DNA of 64,000 bases from Salinimicrobium nanhaiense (GCA_012038135.1 JAAVJQ010000016.1:1-64000), one strand, 5' to 3'. Shown: positions 51,380 to 62,021, counted from the first letter of the stretch. Notes: generated by a model not told the origin, from the letters alone. A program made the numbers and translations.

Positions 51380-53878
51380 ATGAGAAAGTTACCGACTTTA
51401 ATTACAGCACTTTTAGTCAGTTTACAATGCACTTTTGCTCAGCAATCCCCTGCAGAATTTTTGGGATACCAGTTGGGCAGCAATTTTACCCGCCACAATA
51501 AGGTGGTGGAGTATTTTGAACATTTAGCCGAAAATTCTCCCCTGGTAACTTTTCAAAACTATGGAGAAACATATGAAGGCAGGCCGCTTACCTATGCGGT
51601 AATTTCTTCGGAAGAAAATCTTGCAAACCTGGAAGACATACGCAAGGCACATCTGCAGAATGCAGGTATCATTGAAGGTGCCGCAAACTCACCCTCCAAA
51701 AAAGGTATTGTTTGGCTTAGTTATAATGTACATGGGAATGAGGCTTCCAGTACCGAAGCTGCAATGCAAACTATCTATGAACTTGTCACCCAAAAGCAGG
51801 ATTGGCTACAGGACCTGGTGGTGATCATGGATCCTGCTGTTAATCCCGACGGCCGCGATCGTTATGTGAACTGGTACAAGCAGGTTAAGGCTACTCCCTA
51901 TAGTACCTCGCCAATGGCTATTGAGCACAATGAGCCATGGCCAGGAGGCAGGCCTAATCATTACTTGTTTGACCTTAACCGTGACTGGGCATGGGCTACA
52001 CAGGTTGAAACCCAACAGCGTCTAAAAATTTATAACCAGTGGTTACCGCATATCCACGTGGATTTTCACGAACAGGGAAAGAACAGCCCCTATTATTTTG
52101 CACCGGCAGCCGAACCTTTGCATGAGGTGATTACTCCGTTCCAAAGAGAATTTCAAAAAGAGATTGGTTTAAATCATGCCAAATATTTTGACAAAGAAGG
52201 CTGGTTGTATTTTACAAAAGAAAGGTTTGACCTGTTGTACCCCAGTTACGGAGATACCTATCCCACCTATTTGGGTGCCATAGGAATGACCTATGAACAA
52301 GCCGGTCACACAGGGCTTTCTGTTGAGACAGATCATGGTTACCTCCTTACTCTTACAGATCGTGTAGCACATCATCACACCACCGGATTATCTACGGTAG
52401 AAATTGCAGCGCAAAATGTAGAGCGTCTTAATTCTGAATTTTCAAACTTCTACATTAATGCCGAAAAGAACGCAACCAATTATGTGCTTTCGGGGAAAAA
52501 AGATAAGATCGATCTGCTAAAGGAATTGCTGGACAGGCATGAGATCACCTATGCCACAGCAAGAGCCGGAAAGGTGAAAGGTTACGATGCCCTGGAGAAA
52601 AAGAACCGCAGCATCGAAACTTCAACTGAAAGCCTGGTGGTAAGCACTGCCCAGCCAAAAGGTAAAATGGTGAAGGTTTTAATGGAACCAGCCGCCAAAC
52701 TTTCTGATTCCTTAACTTATGATATTACTGCCTGGAGCCTTCCGTTTGCTTATGGCCTGGATGTAATTTCTACAGGATCTTCTGTTCCCACCGCCAATCA
52801 GGCAGAATCCACTCAATTTGTGAATGAGCCTGCGCCACAGGCTGCAGCCTATCTATTGGAGTGGAACAGTATGAAAGATGCCCGATTTCTTTCAGCCCTT
52901 CTGGATGCAGGAATTATGGTAAGGTTCTCCGAAACTGCTTTGGAAACTTCAGGCAAAAAATTTGGACCGGGAAGTCTGGTGATCACTAAGAGCGATAACC
53001 GCAGCCTGGAAAATTTTGACACCTTAGTCTCTAATCTCGCAAATAAGCATAGCAGGGAACTTACAGCTGCAACAACCGGATTTTCCACTTCGGGACCCGA
53101 TTTTGGCTCTTCACAGGTAAAGATCATAAACAGTCCAAGAATTGGCCTTTTAAGAGGAGAAGGCACTTCCTCCCTTAACCATGGAGAGATCTGGTACTTC
53201 TTTGAACAGGAACTCAATTATCCTGTCACTTCCATCGATACCGAATATTTTGATTATGTAGATCTATCAAAACTGGAGGTTCTGGTTTTACCTATAGGGA
53301 ACTACAGCAAACTTTTTGATGAAAAAGGTCTTGCGCAACTTACAGACTGGGTTAAAGGAGGCGGTAAGGTCATTGCCATTGGTAGTGCAATGAAAACATT
53401 TGCAGGAAAAGAAGGTTTTGATCTTGAGTTGAAGGAAGAGGCGAAAGACACTGTTAATAAACCCAATCTAATTCCGTACGCCCAAAGGGAAAGAGAAGAA
53501 ATTAAAGATCTTATCACAGGAAGCATTATTGAGACCCAAATGGATAATTCTCATCCCATAGCTTTTGGCTATGACGACACCTATTTGAGCTTAAAATTGA
53601 GCGACGAGAGCTACAGCCTTTTGAACGATGGTTTTAACGTGGGTTACCTTCAGGATTCTCCTAAAATTGTCTCCGGATTTGTAGGTGCTAAAGCCAGAAA
53701 AATGATCAACAATTCCCTCAGCTTTGGGGTGGAACCTATGGGCGCAGGAAGTTTTGTTTACCTCGTTGATAATCCGCTATTCCGGGCCTTCTGGCAAAAT
53801 GGAAAATTGCTTTTCGTCAATTCCATATTTTTCGAGAACAACAGTGAGATCACTAATATTGCCAAATCCCTGAAGTAA
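51380..53878 (+). CDS. M14-family zinc carboxypeptidase-like protein
   Basis: An exported peptidase of 832 residues. A signal peptide covers about 1-20 (cut before QQSPAEF). The M14 domain follows: NVHGNEASSTEA with H118 and E121 (HGNE) as zinc ligands, PAVNPDGRDRYVNWYKQ, FDLNRDWAWATQ, and HIHVDFHEQGKNSPYYFAPAAEP with the third zinc His. A C-terminal extension of about 500 residues includes a segment like a glutamine-amidotransferase fold (VLVLPIGNYSKLFDEKGLAQLTDWVKGGGKVIAIG). This arrangement is usual for the large flavobacterial M14 proteins. It is followed after one base by the antiporter gene, so the M14-antiporter-M16 genes form an operon. Confidence 0.9.
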   Translation: MRKLPTLITALLVSLQCTFAQQSPAEFLGYQLGSNFTRHNKVVEYFEHLAENSPLVTFQNYGETYEGRPLTYAVISSEENLANLEDIRKAHLQNAGIIEGAANSPSKKGIVWLSYNVHGNEASSTEAAMQTIYELVTQKQDWLQDLVVIMDPAVNPDGRDRYVNWYKQVKATPYSTSPMAIEHNEPWPGGRPNHYLFDLNRDWAWATQVETQQRLKIYNQWLPHIHVDFHEQGKNSPYYFAPAAEPLHEVITPFQREFQKEIGLNHAKYFDKEGWLYFTKERFDLLYPSYGDTYPTYLGAIGMTYEQAGHTGLSVETDHGYLLTLTDRVAHHHTTGLSTVEIAAQNVERLNSEFSNFYINAEKNATNYVLSGKKDKIDLLKELLDRHEITYATARAGKVKGYDALEKKNRSIETSTESLVVSTAQPKGKMVKVLMEPAAKLSDSLTYDITAWSLPFAYGLDVISTGSSVPTANQAESTQFVNEPAPQAAAYLLEWNSMKDARFLSALLDAGIMVRFSETALETSGKKFGPGSLVITKSDNRSLENFDTLVSNLANKHSRELTAATTGFSTSGPDFGSSQVKIINSPRIGLLRGEGTSSLNHGEIWYFFEQELNYPVTSIDTEYFDYVDLSKLEVLVLPIGNYSKLFDEKGLAQLTDWVKGGGKVIAIGSAMKTFAGKEGFDLELKEEAKDTVNKPNLIPYAQREREEIKDLITGSIIETQMDNSHPIAFGYDDTYLSLKLSDESYSLLNDGFNVGYLQDSPKIVSGFVGAKARKMINNSLSFGVEPMGAGSFVYLVDNPLFRAFWQNGKLLFVNSIFFENNSEITNIAKSLK

Positions 53879-53879
53879 G

Positions 53880-54833
53880 ATGTTGATCAATATTCTTTTG
53901 CTTTTTGGAGGTTTTATCGCTCTAATTTTTGGAGCCAATGCTCTTGTTGATGCCGCTTCAAGCCTGGCAGCCCGTTGGGGGGTTCCCAGTATAGTCATTG
54001 GTTTGACTATCGTAGCCTTTGGAACTTCTGCTCCCGAGCTCGTGGTGAATGTTTTTGCTGCGACCTCGGGCAGTACAGATATGGTGCTGGGAAATGTGCT
54101 TGGAAGTAATATTTTTAACGTGCTGGGAATCCTGGGAATTTCTGCCCTTATTTATCCGCTAACGGTAAAATCCAACACCACCTGGATCGAGATACCTCTA
54201 AGTTTACTTGCGGCAATTTGTGTGTTTGTGGTAGCCTCAGATGTCGTGTTGGATGGCGCAACCACAAATCTTATTTCGCGAAGTGAAGGTATCGTGCTTC
54301 TGCTTTTCTTTCTAATCTTTCTGGTGTATAACCTGATAGTCGCAAAAAGCGGAGGTGCAGATGAAGAGATGGAAACCAAAGATTATTCGGTAGGAAAAGG
54401 AATACTTTTTATCGTCCTGGGCCTCGCCGGACTTATAATTGGGGGACGACTCATAGTGACCAGCGCAGTAAGTATTGCTGAAGTTATTGGTCTTTCTGAA
54501 AGGGTAATTGGGTTGACCGTTGTTTCTATAGGGACTTCCCTGCCGGAATTAGCCACTTCTATAATTGCCGTAAGAAAGAAAAATGTGGACATCGCCATTG
54601 GAAACGTGGTGGGTTCCAACATTTTCAACATTTTCCTTATTTTGGGAATTTCTGGCACAATCGTTCCGCTTACCATAAATCCCGCCTCATTTTTTGACAT
54701 CGTCGTAAACATCGTGGCCGGGCTTCTGCTTTTCATTTTTGTCTTCACCGGCCGTGGGCGAAAAGTAGAACGCTGGGAAGGTGCGGTATTTGTTGTAGCC
54801 TATATTGCTTATGTTACTTATCTAATCATGTAA
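53880..54833 (+). CDS. Calcium/sodium antiporter (CaCA family, YrbG-like)
   Basis: Exports Ca2+ in exchange for Na+ across the inner membrane. The 317 residues have about ten membrane helices in two inverted halves. The alpha-repeats are clear: IVAFGTSAPELVVNVFAATSG with GNVLGSNIFNVLGILG in the first half, and TVVSIGTSLPELATSIIAV with GNVVGSNIFNIFLILG in the second. The E residues in GTSxPE line the cation site. A cytosolic loop (AKSGGADEEMETKDYS) joins the halves. Its ATG starts one base after the M14 stop. Confidence 0.93.
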   Translation: MLINILLLFGGFIALIFGANALVDAASSLAARWGVPSIVIGLTIVAFGTSAPELVVNVFAATSGSTDMVLGNVLGSNIFNVLGILGISALIYPLTVKSNTTWIEIPLSLLAAICVFVVASDVVLDGATTNLISRSEGIVLLLFFLIFLVYNLIVAKSGGADEEMETKDYSVGKGILFIVLGLAGLIIGGRLIVTSAVSIAEVIGLSERVIGLTVVSIGTSLPELATSIIAVRKKNVDIAIGNVVGSNIFNIFLILGISGTIVPLTINPASFFDIVVNIVAGLLLFIFVFTGRGRKVERWEGAVFVVAYIAYVTYLIM

Positions 54834-54852
54834 TTCTGAAAATAAATTCTGA

Positions 54853-57684
54853 ATGAGATCAATTAAATTATATTTTCTGGCTTTCCTGTTCACCATTGCA
54901 GCAGGACAAGCCCAGGCTCAGCAAACTGCTGAAGCTACCGGTTTCGAAGTAGATTTCGAAACCTTTACCCTTGATAACGGATTAAAAGTGATCTTTCATG
55001 TGGATCGATCAGATCCTGTTGTGGCCGTAGCCCTGACCAGCCACGTGGGTTCTGCCCGTGAAAAGGAAGGAAGAACAGGTTTTGCTCACCTTTTTGAACA
55101 CCTGTTGTTCCTGGAATCTGAAAACCTGGGCAAAGGCGGTCTCGATAAACTCAGTGCCCGCATTGGAGGAAGTGGTGCCAATGGTTCCACCAGCCGCGAC
55201 CGCACCAATTATTTCCAGACAGTACCTAATGACGCCCTGGAAAAAATGATCTGGGCAGAGGCCGATAAGTTGGGCTACTTTATCAACACGGTTACTGAAC
55301 CTGTACTCGCAAAAGAAAAGCAGGTGGTGAAGAATGAAAAAAGACAAAGCGTTGACAATCGTCCTTATGGCCACACTCAGTATGTGATCGATAAAAATCT
55401 TTATCCCAAAGATCATCCCTACAACTGGCAGGTAATTGGATCTCTTGAAGACCTTCAAAATGCCACTTTAGGAGATGTAAAGGAATTCTTTAACCGCTGG
55501 TATGTTCCCAATAATGTGATCCTTACCGTTGCCGGGGATTTTGAAAAGGACCAGGCAAAAGAATGGGTGGAGAAATATTTTGGCGAGATCAAAAAAGGCC
55601 CTGCAATTCCTGAGCTCGAAAAAAGACCTGCCAACCTGCAAGAGACAAAAAAGCTTTATTACGAAGATAATTTTGCTCGCCTGCCAGAGCTTACCTATGC
55701 ATGGCCAACAGTGCCTTCCTATCATAAAGATGCCTATGCCCTGGAAGTATTGGCAACCTATTTAGCCGATGGAAAGAATGCCCCTTTTTACAAGGAACTG
55801 GTAGCAGAGCAAAAGCTCACCCCCAATGTGCAGATGTACAATTACACTTCAGAATTGGCAGGACAGCTAATGCTTCAGATAAGAGCTTACGACGGAAAAG
55901 ATCTTGACAGTGTCCATGCTGCCGTAACAGAAACCTTCCAACAATTTGAAGCCGAAGGAATTTCAGAAAAAGACCTGAAGCGGATCAAAGCCGGCCAGGA
56001 AACTGCAGTTTACAACAGCCTTTCCAGTGTTTTAGGCAAGGGTTTTCAACTTGCACAGTATGAAATTTTCGCCAATGACCCGAACATGATCAACAAAGAG
56101 ATCGATCTTATTCTTGCAGTTACTCCCCAGGATGTGATGAGGGTCTACAAAAAATATATTCAGAATAAGCCTTACGTAGCCACCAGTTTTGTTCCTAAAG
56201 GAGCTGCTGAACTCGCACTTGAAAATTCCAAACCTGCCGAAGTTGAAGAAGAGCAGATCGTGATGGGAGCCGAACAGGAATTCGATCTGGAAGAGGAAGT
56301 AACCTATGAGAGAACTCCTTCCAGTTTTGATCGCACTGTAGAACCTCCTTACGGTGACAGCCCACAGGTAAAAGTTCCCGATATCTGGGAAGAAGATCTT
56401 TCTAACGGACTAGAGATTTACGGGATCACTAATTCTGAAGTGCCGCTGGTGCAGTTCATGCTGGAGATCAAAGGCGGCTTACTATTGGAAGATGCTTCAA
56501 AAATTGGAGTTTCAAACCTGCTTGCAAACTTAATGACCAAAGGAACTAAGAACAAAACTCCGCAGGAGCTGGAGGAAGCTATTGAGCTATTGGGAGCATC
56601 AATTCGGGTGAATGCAACAGATGAAAAGATCATCATTAGCGGCAGCACACTTTCTAAAAATTATGAAGAAACCATGGCTCTTGTAGAAGAGATCCTATTA
56701 GAGCCGCGATGGGACGCTGAAGAATTTGAGCTTACAAAAAAACAGGTGATAAGCCGCATTCAGCAGCAAAAAGCCTCTCCCAATAATATAGCTGCAAAGG
56801 AGTTTAAAAAGCTTATTTATGGCACCACTCATATTTTGTCTCATGACAATCTGGGAACAGAAGAGTCGGTGCAAAGGATCACTATGAAAGACCTTCAGGA
56901 TTATTATGACAATAACCTGTCCCCTAACCTCGCCTCTTTTCTAATTGTTGGAGATATAGAACAAGACCGGGCGGTGACTGGAGTGAAAAATCTGTCTGCG
57001 GACTGGAGTGTCAAAAAGGTAAATTTCAAAGACCTTCCACAGGTGGCCGCTCCCGCTCAATCTAAAGTCTATTTTTATAATGTTCCTGGTGCCAAGCAAT
57101 CTGTACTGCATATTGGTTATCCTGCTTTGGCAGAGACAGATGAAGATTTCTTTCCGGCTACTATTATGAACTATCGACTGGGAGGTGGAAGTTTTGCTTC
57201 TCAGCTTACTCAGGAGTTAAGAGAAGGAAAAGGCTATACCTATGGGATACGTTCGGGATTTGACGGCAGTACTTTGAAAGGGCCATTCTTAATTTCCAGC
57301 GGAGTCCGTTCCAACATCACTTATGAAGCTGTTGATCTGGTAAAGCAGATCCTGGAAAATTACCCAAAGAACTTTAATGACCAGGACCTTGAAGTAACCA
57401 AAGGCTTCATGATCAAAAGTAATGCACGTAAGTTTGAAACTTTAGGGTCCAAGCTACAAATGCTTAGAGAAATAAGCAACTTCAACAGACCTAAGGACTT
57501 TATTTTACAGCAGGAAGAAACGGTAAGGAACATTACTGTTCCACAGATCAAAGCCCTGGCTGAAAAATATGTGGATCCTAATAAAATGTACTATCTGATT
57601 GTGGGAGATGCAGCCACGCAGCTGGACCGACTAGAAAATTTAGGCTTCGGAAAACCTGTTCTCCTGAACGGGCAGGAAAAATAA
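54853..57684 (+). CDS. M16-family metallopeptidase, full-length two-half form
   Basis: An exported zinc peptidase of 943 residues made of two M16 halves. A signal peptide covers about 1-22 (cut near AQAQQ). The N-terminal half has the inverted zinc motif H79-L-F-E82-H83 (HLFEH) and the downstream Glu ligand region around 155. The C-terminal half, which begins near 500 (LSNGLEIYGITNSEVPLVQF), lacks the HxxEH motif but keeps the R/Y region (GGGSFASQLTQELREGKGYTYGIRS), the usual pattern in which one half is catalytic. It follows the antiporter after 19 bases and is closed by a terminator. Confidence 0.93.
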   Translation: MRSIKLYFLAFLFTIAAGQAQAQQTAEATGFEVDFETFTLDNGLKVIFHVDRSDPVVAVALTSHVGSAREKEGRTGFAHLFEHLLFLESENLGKGGLDKLSARIGGSGANGSTSRDRTNYFQTVPNDALEKMIWAEADKLGYFINTVTEPVLAKEKQVVKNEKRQSVDNRPYGHTQYVIDKNLYPKDHPYNWQVIGSLEDLQNATLGDVKEFFNRWYVPNNVILTVAGDFEKDQAKEWVEKYFGEIKKGPAIPELEKRPANLQETKKLYYEDNFARLPELTYAWPTVPSYHKDAYALEVLATYLADGKNAPFYKELVAEQKLTPNVQMYNYTSELAGQLMLQIRAYDGKDLDSVHAAVTETFQQFEAEGISEKDLKRIKAGQETAVYNSLSSVLGKGFQLAQYEIFANDPNMINKEIDLILAVTPQDVMRVYKKYIQNKPYVATSFVPKGAAELALENSKPAEVEEEQIVMGAEQEFDLEEEVTYERTPSSFDRTVEPPYGDSPQVKVPDIWEEDLSNGLEIYGITNSEVPLVQFMLEIKGGLLLEDASKIGVSNLLANLMTKGTKNKTPQELEEAIELLGASIRVNATDEKIIISGSTLSKNYEETMALVEEILLEPRWDAEEFELTKKQVISRIQQQKASPNNIAAKEFKKLIYGTTHILSHDNLGTEESVQRITMKDLQDYYDNNLSPNLASFLIVGDIEQDRAVTGVKNLSADWSVKKVNFKDLPQVAAPAQSKVYFYNVPGAKQSVLHIGYPALAETDEDFFPATIMNYRLGGGSFASQLTQELREGKGYTYGIRSGFDGSTLKGPFLISSGVRSNITYEAVDLVKQILENYPKNFNDQDLEVTKGFMIKSNARKFETLGSKLQMLREISNFNRPKDFILQQEETVRNITVPQIKALAEKYVDPNKMYYLIVGDAATQLDRLENLGFGKPVLLNGQEK

Positions 57685-57704
57685 GAATTTTCATATAATT
57701 CAGA

Positions 57705-57738
57705 ATAAAAAATGCCCGGAATCTACGGGCATTTTTAT
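57705..57738 (+). terminator. Terminator of the M16 gene
   Basis: AAAAATGCCCG pairs with CGGGCATTTTT around a 7-base loop. Confidence 0.85.
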
Positions 57739-57748
57739 TGCATTTATT

Positions 57749-57780
57749 TCCCGCTGATCTCGCTGATCTTCGCAGAGGAT
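57749..57780. repeat. Short dispersed repeat (CCGCTGATCTCGCTGATC)
   Basis: TCCCGCTGATCTCGCTGATC followed by TTCGCAGAGG resembles the CCCCGCTGATTTCCGGG stretch near 48196. Phrases of this kind are widespread in flavobacterial intergenic DNA. Confidence 0.35.
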
Positions 57781-57822
57781 TAAAAAGATTGGAATTTGGA
57801 ATTTGGTGCTTGAAATACTTTT

Positions 57823-58506
57823 TCACGAATCCTTCTTCTTTCCGCCTTTCTTCTTACGGTGCTTCAGGACCTCAGCCTCCCTGAAAAAGATGATCTCTTC
57901 AGCAATATTAGTGATGAGATCTCCTATCCGTTCCACTTTTTTGATCACCGAAAATAATAACATCACCTGATCGATCACCTGTGGGTCTGCCTTTACTTCT
58001 TCAGAAATAATGGCAAAGGATTTCATGTTGATATCGTTAAGGATCTTATCTTTTTTAAATACCTTCCTGGCTACTTTAGTGTCAGATTCCGTGTAGGCAA
58101 GGGTGATATCATCAAGCATAGATAAAGCTGTAGCGAACATCTCCTCCACCCGCATCCTTTCTAAAAGTCTGGGTTCGATCTGCGTATCTATCTTCACGAT
58201 ATAATTCGAGATCCCATAGGCATGATCTCCCACCCGCTCCAGGTCGAAATTGATCTTTCTCAGCGCTAAGACAAACCGAAGATCGCTGGCAACCGGATTA
58301 TGCAGAGCGATAAAGCGTTCACAATCCCGATCTATCTTGAGATCAAGCGCATTTACCCTGTTCTCTGTATGTAAAACTTCTTCGGCAAGATCGCTGTCAT
58401 GATTGAAAAAAGCGTCACGGGCATTAACTAGTTGCTTTATACAAAGCTCCAGCATTTCAAGCCCCGCCTGATTTAATGTCTCTCTATGTTGGTCTAAACT
58501 AATCAT
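57823..58506 (-). CDS. phoU: Phosphate transport system regulatory protein PhoU
   Basis: Couples the Pst transporter to the phosphate two-component system. The 227 residues make the two-repeat PhoU bundle: ALDLKIDRDCERFIALHNPVASDLRFVLALRKINFDLERVGDHAYGISNYIV is the first metal-binding repeat (E-x-x-x-D), and VDQVMLLFSVIKKVERIGDLITNIAEEIIFF the second. A lysine-rich tail (KHRKKKGGKKKDS) follows. It is the last gene of the minus-strand pst operon. No PhoR/PhoB pair is in the window. Confidence 0.95.
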   Translation of the reverse strand: MISLDQHRETLNQAGLEMLELCIKQLVNARDAFFNHDSDLAEEVLHTENRVNALDLKIDRDCERFIALHNPVASDLRFVLALRKINFDLERVGDHAYGISNYIVKIDTQIEPRLLERMRVEEMFATALSMLDDITLAYTESDTKVARKVFKKDKILNDINMKSFAIISEEVKADPQVIDQVMLLFSVIKKVERIGDLITNIAEEIIFFREAEVLKHRKKKGGKKKDS

Positions 58507-58518
58507 ACTTGTATAGAA

Positions 58519-59313
58519 TTATCCGAATCTACCGGTAATATAATTTTCGGTTTGTTGTTTTTCGGGATTGGTAAATAACTTTTTTGACTTATCGTATTCA
58601 ATGAGTTCGCCCAAATAGAAGAATGCGGTGTAATCACTTATCCTTCCGGCCTGTTGCATATTATGGGTGACGATGACGATAGTATACTTCTCCTTTAGCT
58701 CATAAATAAGCTCCTCTATCTTAGCTGTTGAAATTGGATCCAAAGCAGAGGTGGGTTCATCCATAAGAATGATCGAAGGTTCTACAGCCAGGGTGCGGGC
58801 AATGCAAAGCCGCTGTTGCTGCCCACCGGAAAGCGCCAGGGCCGATCTATTTATGTTATCCTTTACCTCATTCCAAAGCCCTACCTGCTTAAGAGAATCT
58901 TCCACCTTATCCTTCAGGTAAGTTTTATCTTTAATTCCCTGGATCTTTAGGCCATAGGCAACATTTTCATAGATGGATTTGGGAAACGGGTTGGGTTTTT
59001 GAAACACCATCCCCACCTGCTTTCTAAGCTGTTCTACATTGATGTTTTTCCTGTAAATGTTCTCGCCATCAATGAGGATATCCCCTTCCATTCTAAAGCC
59101 GTCCACATAATCATTCATACGGTTGAACAATCGCAGAAAAGTGGATTTTCCACATCCCGAAGGGCCAATAAAAGCGGTGATCTTATTCGCTCTTATGTTC
59201 ATGTCGATCCCTTTAATCGCCATAAAATCATCGTAAAAAACTTTTACTTCCTTAGCCTGAAGCTTGTGTTTTTTCTTGACAGGTTTAACTATATTTTCTT
59301 GATTCTCTTTCAT
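58519..59313 (-). CDS. pstB: Phosphate ABC transporter, ATP-binding protein
   Basis: Cytosolic ATPase of the high-affinity phosphate importer. The 264 residues show the PstB Walker [10 protein letters not shown], signature [33 protein letters not shown] and the switch His in [20 protein letters not shown]. The stretch [22 protein letters not shown] is PstB-specific. It follows pstA after one base and precedes phoU by 12. Confidence 0.96.
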   Translation of the reverse strand: MKENQENIVKPVKKKHKLQAKEVKVFYDDFMAIKGIDMNIRANKITAFIGPSGCGKSTFLRLFNRMNDYVDGFRMEGDILIDGENIYRKNINVEQLRKQVGMVFQKPNPFPKSIYENVAYGLKIQGIKDKTYLKDKVEDSLKQVGLWNEVKDNINRSALALSGGQQQRLCIARTLAVEPSIILMDEPTSALDPISTAKIEELIYELKEKYTIVIVTHNMQQAGRISDYTAFFYLGELIEYDKSKKLFTNPEKQQTENYITGRFG

Positions 59314-59314
59314 C

Positions 59315-60169
59315 TTATTTTAATTTACTCTGCCATCTGTTCCTAAAGTACACTGCGATCCCGTTCAAAATAAAGGTAATCAACAAAAGGATAATAATGG
59401 CTGCTGCTGCATTGACTTCAAACCCATGTTGTGGTCTCGAGATCCAGTTAAAGATCTGAATTGGTAAGACAGAAAATTCATCCATGGGTGATTCCGGTGC
59501 GAACGGCACATAGGCTAAGGCTCCAATAACAATTAAGGGAGCTGTTTCTCCCACGGCCCTGGAAAGTGCCAGAATGATCCCGGTAAGAATTCCTCCGAAA
59601 GAGGCCGGCAGTAACTGTCGGGAAACCGTTTGCCATTTGGATGCTCCCAGGGCAAAAGACGCATCTCTAACAGATTTTGGAACCGCCTTTAAAGCTTCGC
59701 GGGTGGAAACGATCACGATAGGCAGGATCAATAAAGCGAGTGTGAAACTCCCTGCCAGCACACTGGCTCCCATTTCCATAATTCGAACAAAAACTTCCAG
59801 TCCCAGAAGTCCGTAGATGATGGAAGGTACTCCCGCAAGGTTTGAAATATTCACTTCCAGCAGGGAAGCCATTTTACTCTCCTTTGCATATTCCTCAAGA
59901 TAGATCGCTGCTGCAATTCCCAGGGGCAAAGCGATAATCGTGGTAAAGAATAAGATCCATACACTTCCCATTAAGGCGGTATAAATTCCTGCTCTTTCTG
60001 CCTTTCTTGACGGCAAACTGGTTATAAAATCCCAGTCAATTCTCTGGATCCCATCTACAAGAATAGAACCTATAAAGATAGCCAGGAGCACAAGTCCCAA
60101 AAATGTGCAGGCAATCCCCCAGTATTTGAACACCTGGTCTAACAGCCGGTTCTTTTTAATATTATTCAT
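59315..60169 (-). CDS. pstA: Phosphate ABC transporter, permease PstA
   Basis: One of the two membrane subunits. The 284 residues have six hydrophobic segments; the ABC-permease EAA loop is [44 protein letters not shown]. It begins 8 bases inside the end of pstC, implying coupled translation. Confidence 0.95.
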   Translation of the reverse strand: MNNIKKNRLLDQVFKYWGIACTFLGLVLLAIFIGSILVDGIQRIDWDFITSLPSRKAERAGIYTALMGSVWILFFTTIIALPLGIAAAIYLEEYAKESKMASLLEVNISNLAGVPSIIYGLLGLEVFVRIMEMGASVLAGSFTLALLILPIVIVSTREALKAVPKSVRDASFALGASKWQTVSRQLLPASFGGILTGIILALSRAVGETAPLIVIGALAYVPFAPESPMDEFSVLPIQIFNWISRPQHGFEVNAAAAIIILLLITFILNGIAVYFRNRWQSKLK

Positions 60170-61040
60170 ATTTCTCCCTGAATTTTTTTCTTATCCTGTA
60201 GCTGATGGTATTCAGCAGGAAAGTAAAGATGAATAGTGTAATTCCGGCAGCGAAGATGGTACGGTATTCCAGTGATCCATGCTGCACATCCCCAAGGCTT
60301 ACCTGTACGATATAAGCTGTAATGGTCTCTACCGGCACCGTGGGATCAAAGGTTAGTCTTGGCTGCTGCCCTGCTGCTATCGCTACTATCATAGTCTCAC
60401 CAATTGCACGGGAGATGGCCAGGATAATTGATACTATAATTCCCGATGAAGCCGCAGGCACCAATACCCTGAATGAATTCTGAAGTTTGGTAGATCCCAT
60501 ACCGTAAGCTGCTTCTCTTAAAGAATTAGGAACAGCATGTAGCGCATCCTCGCTCAAAGAGGAAATGAACGGAATAATCATGATTCCCATCACCAGCCCC
60601 GCAGATAGCGAGTTAAAACCTGATAATCCAGGAATAAAGGATTGCAAAAAAGGGGTCACCACTGTTAATGCAAAAAATCCATAAACTACTGTAGGAACAG
60701 CCGCCAGCAATTCCAGCGCGGGTTTTATGGTCTTCCTAAAACTTCGCGGCGCATATTCGCTGATGTAAATACTAATGGATAACCCAACAGGTACCGCAAA
60801 AATAATCGCGATAAATGACGTCAATAAGGTCCCCGAGAGTAAAGGAAGAATTCCGAAGTGTTTATCTGTGTAGAGCGGGGTCCATTGAGTGTCTGTAAGG
60901 AAATCTATAATGGAGACTTCGCTAAAGAACCTAATGGCTTCTATAGACAGTACCAGGATGATCCCTACAGTCACAGCAATAGTAACCAGGGCACTCGCCT
61001 GCAGACCTTTTTCTATTACTCTTTCTTTTATTTTTCGCAT
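60162..61040 (-). CDS. pstC: Phosphate ABC transporter, permease PstC
   Basis: The other membrane subunit. The 292 residues have six hydrophobic segments; the EAA loop is EAAYGMGSTKLQNSFRVLVPAASSGIIVSIILAISRAIGETMIV. The PstC-typical VPTVVYGFFALTVVTPFLQ follows segment two. A hairpin lies between pstS and this gene. Confidence 0.95.
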   Translation of the reverse strand: MRKIKERVIEKGLQASALVTIAVTVGIILVLSIEAIRFFSEVSIIDFLTDTQWTPLYTDKHFGILPLLSGTLLTSFIAIIFAVPVGLSISIYISEYAPRSFRKTIKPALELLAAVPTVVYGFFALTVVTPFLQSFIPGLSGFNSLSAGLVMGIMIIPFISSLSEDALHAVPNSLREAAYGMGSTKLQNSFRVLVPAASSGIIVSIILAISRAIGETMIVAIAAGQQPRLTFDPTVPVETITAYIVQVSLGDVQHGSLEYRTIFAAGITLFIFTFLLNTISYRIRKKFREKYE

Positions 61041-61052
61041 TTGAAAAAAGGA

Positions 61053-61082
61053 AAATTTCCGGGGTATTTTTACCCCGGAATA
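61053..61082 (-). terminator. Hairpin between pstS and pstC
   Basis: TTCCGGGGTA pairs with TACCCCGGAA around a 4-5 base loop (61057-61080). On the minus strand ATTTTCCTTTTTTC follows, an intrinsic terminator-like T-rich stretch. It could partly stop transcription after pstS, giving more binding protein than permease. Confidence 0.65.
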
Positions 61083-61088
61083 ACTTTG

Positions 61089-62021
61089 TTACTGTACAGT
61101 ATTCTCTTTCACGAAAGCAGCGAATTTTTCCTGCTCTCTCTTATATTCCTCCTGAGTCAAAGGAATATATCCCACATCTTTCAATAATGTTGATGCTTCA
61201 GTAAGGTAGAAGTCAACGAAGTCGATCACAGCCGGATTCTCAAGTGAAGAACTGTTAACATAGATAAAAAGTGGTCGTGAAAGTGGTGCATAGGTGCCGT
61301 TACTAACAGTTTCTGTTGAAGGTTCTACACAACCTTCACCCCCGTCTACCGGCACCATTTTAAGTTTGTCTGAATTCTCCTGGTAATATGCCAGACCAAA
61401 GAATCCCAGGCCATATTTGTCTCCGGAAACTCCCTGGACCAGTACGTTGTCATCTTCACTTGCTGTATAATCACCACGGCTGCTTCCGCTTTTTCCAACG
61501 ATAGCTTCTGTAAAATAATCGAAAGTACCAGATGCTACTCCGGGGCCAAAAAGGTGAATTTCTTCATTGGGCCATGAAGGATCGATCTGGTTCCAACGGG
61601 TGATAGTTCCCTGTGCAGAAGGTTCCCATATTTTCTTTAGTTGTTCAACAGTGAAGCAGTTCACCCAATCGTTATCAGGATGCACCACTACAGCAAGTCC
61701 ATCGTAAGCTACTTCCAGTTCAACGAAAGAAATTCCGTTGGATTCGGCAATGGCTCTTTCATCTTCTTTAATAGGCCTGGAAGCATTTGTGATCGCTACT
61801 TCTCCCCTTCCAAACTTCTGAAATCCGCCTCCGGTACCTGAAACACCTATGGTCACGTCAACATCCGGATCTTCTGCCCTGTATTCTTCTGCGATTGCTT
61901 CAGTAATTGGGTAAACTGTACTGGAGCCATCAATTGTGATCGCAGTACTACTCTCTTTTTTGTTATTTCCGCAGGAAGCCAGGGAAACTGTTATTGCTGT
62001 TAATAAAATGAGTTTTTTCAT
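61089..62021 (-). CDS. pstS: Phosphate-binding lipoprotein PstS
   Basis: Captures phosphate outside the inner membrane. The 310 residues begin with a lipoprotein signal KKLILLTAITVSLASC (lipobox Cys 17). DGSSTVYPITEAIAEEY, SGTGGGFQKFGRGEVAITNASRPIKEDE, LAVVVHPDNDWVNCFT and RWNQIDPSWPNEEIHLFGPGVASGTFDYF are the typical ligand strands. It lies 12 bases after the porin stop and 48 bases before pstC. Confidence 0.95.
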   Translation of the reverse strand: MKKLILLTAITVSLASCGNNKKESSTAITIDGSSTVYPITEAIAEEYRAEDPDVDVTIGVSGTGGGFQKFGRGEVAITNASRPIKEDERAIAESNGISFVELEVAYDGLAVVVHPDNDWVNCFTVEQLKKIWEPSAQGTITRWNQIDPSWPNEEIHLFGPGVASGTFDYFTEAIVGKSGSSRGDYTASEDDNVLVQGVSGDKYGLGFFGLAYYQENSDKLKMVPVDGGEGCVEPSTETVSNGTYAPLSRPLFIYVNSSSLENPAVIDFVDFYLTEASTLLKDVGYIPLTQEEYKREQEKFAAFVKENTVQ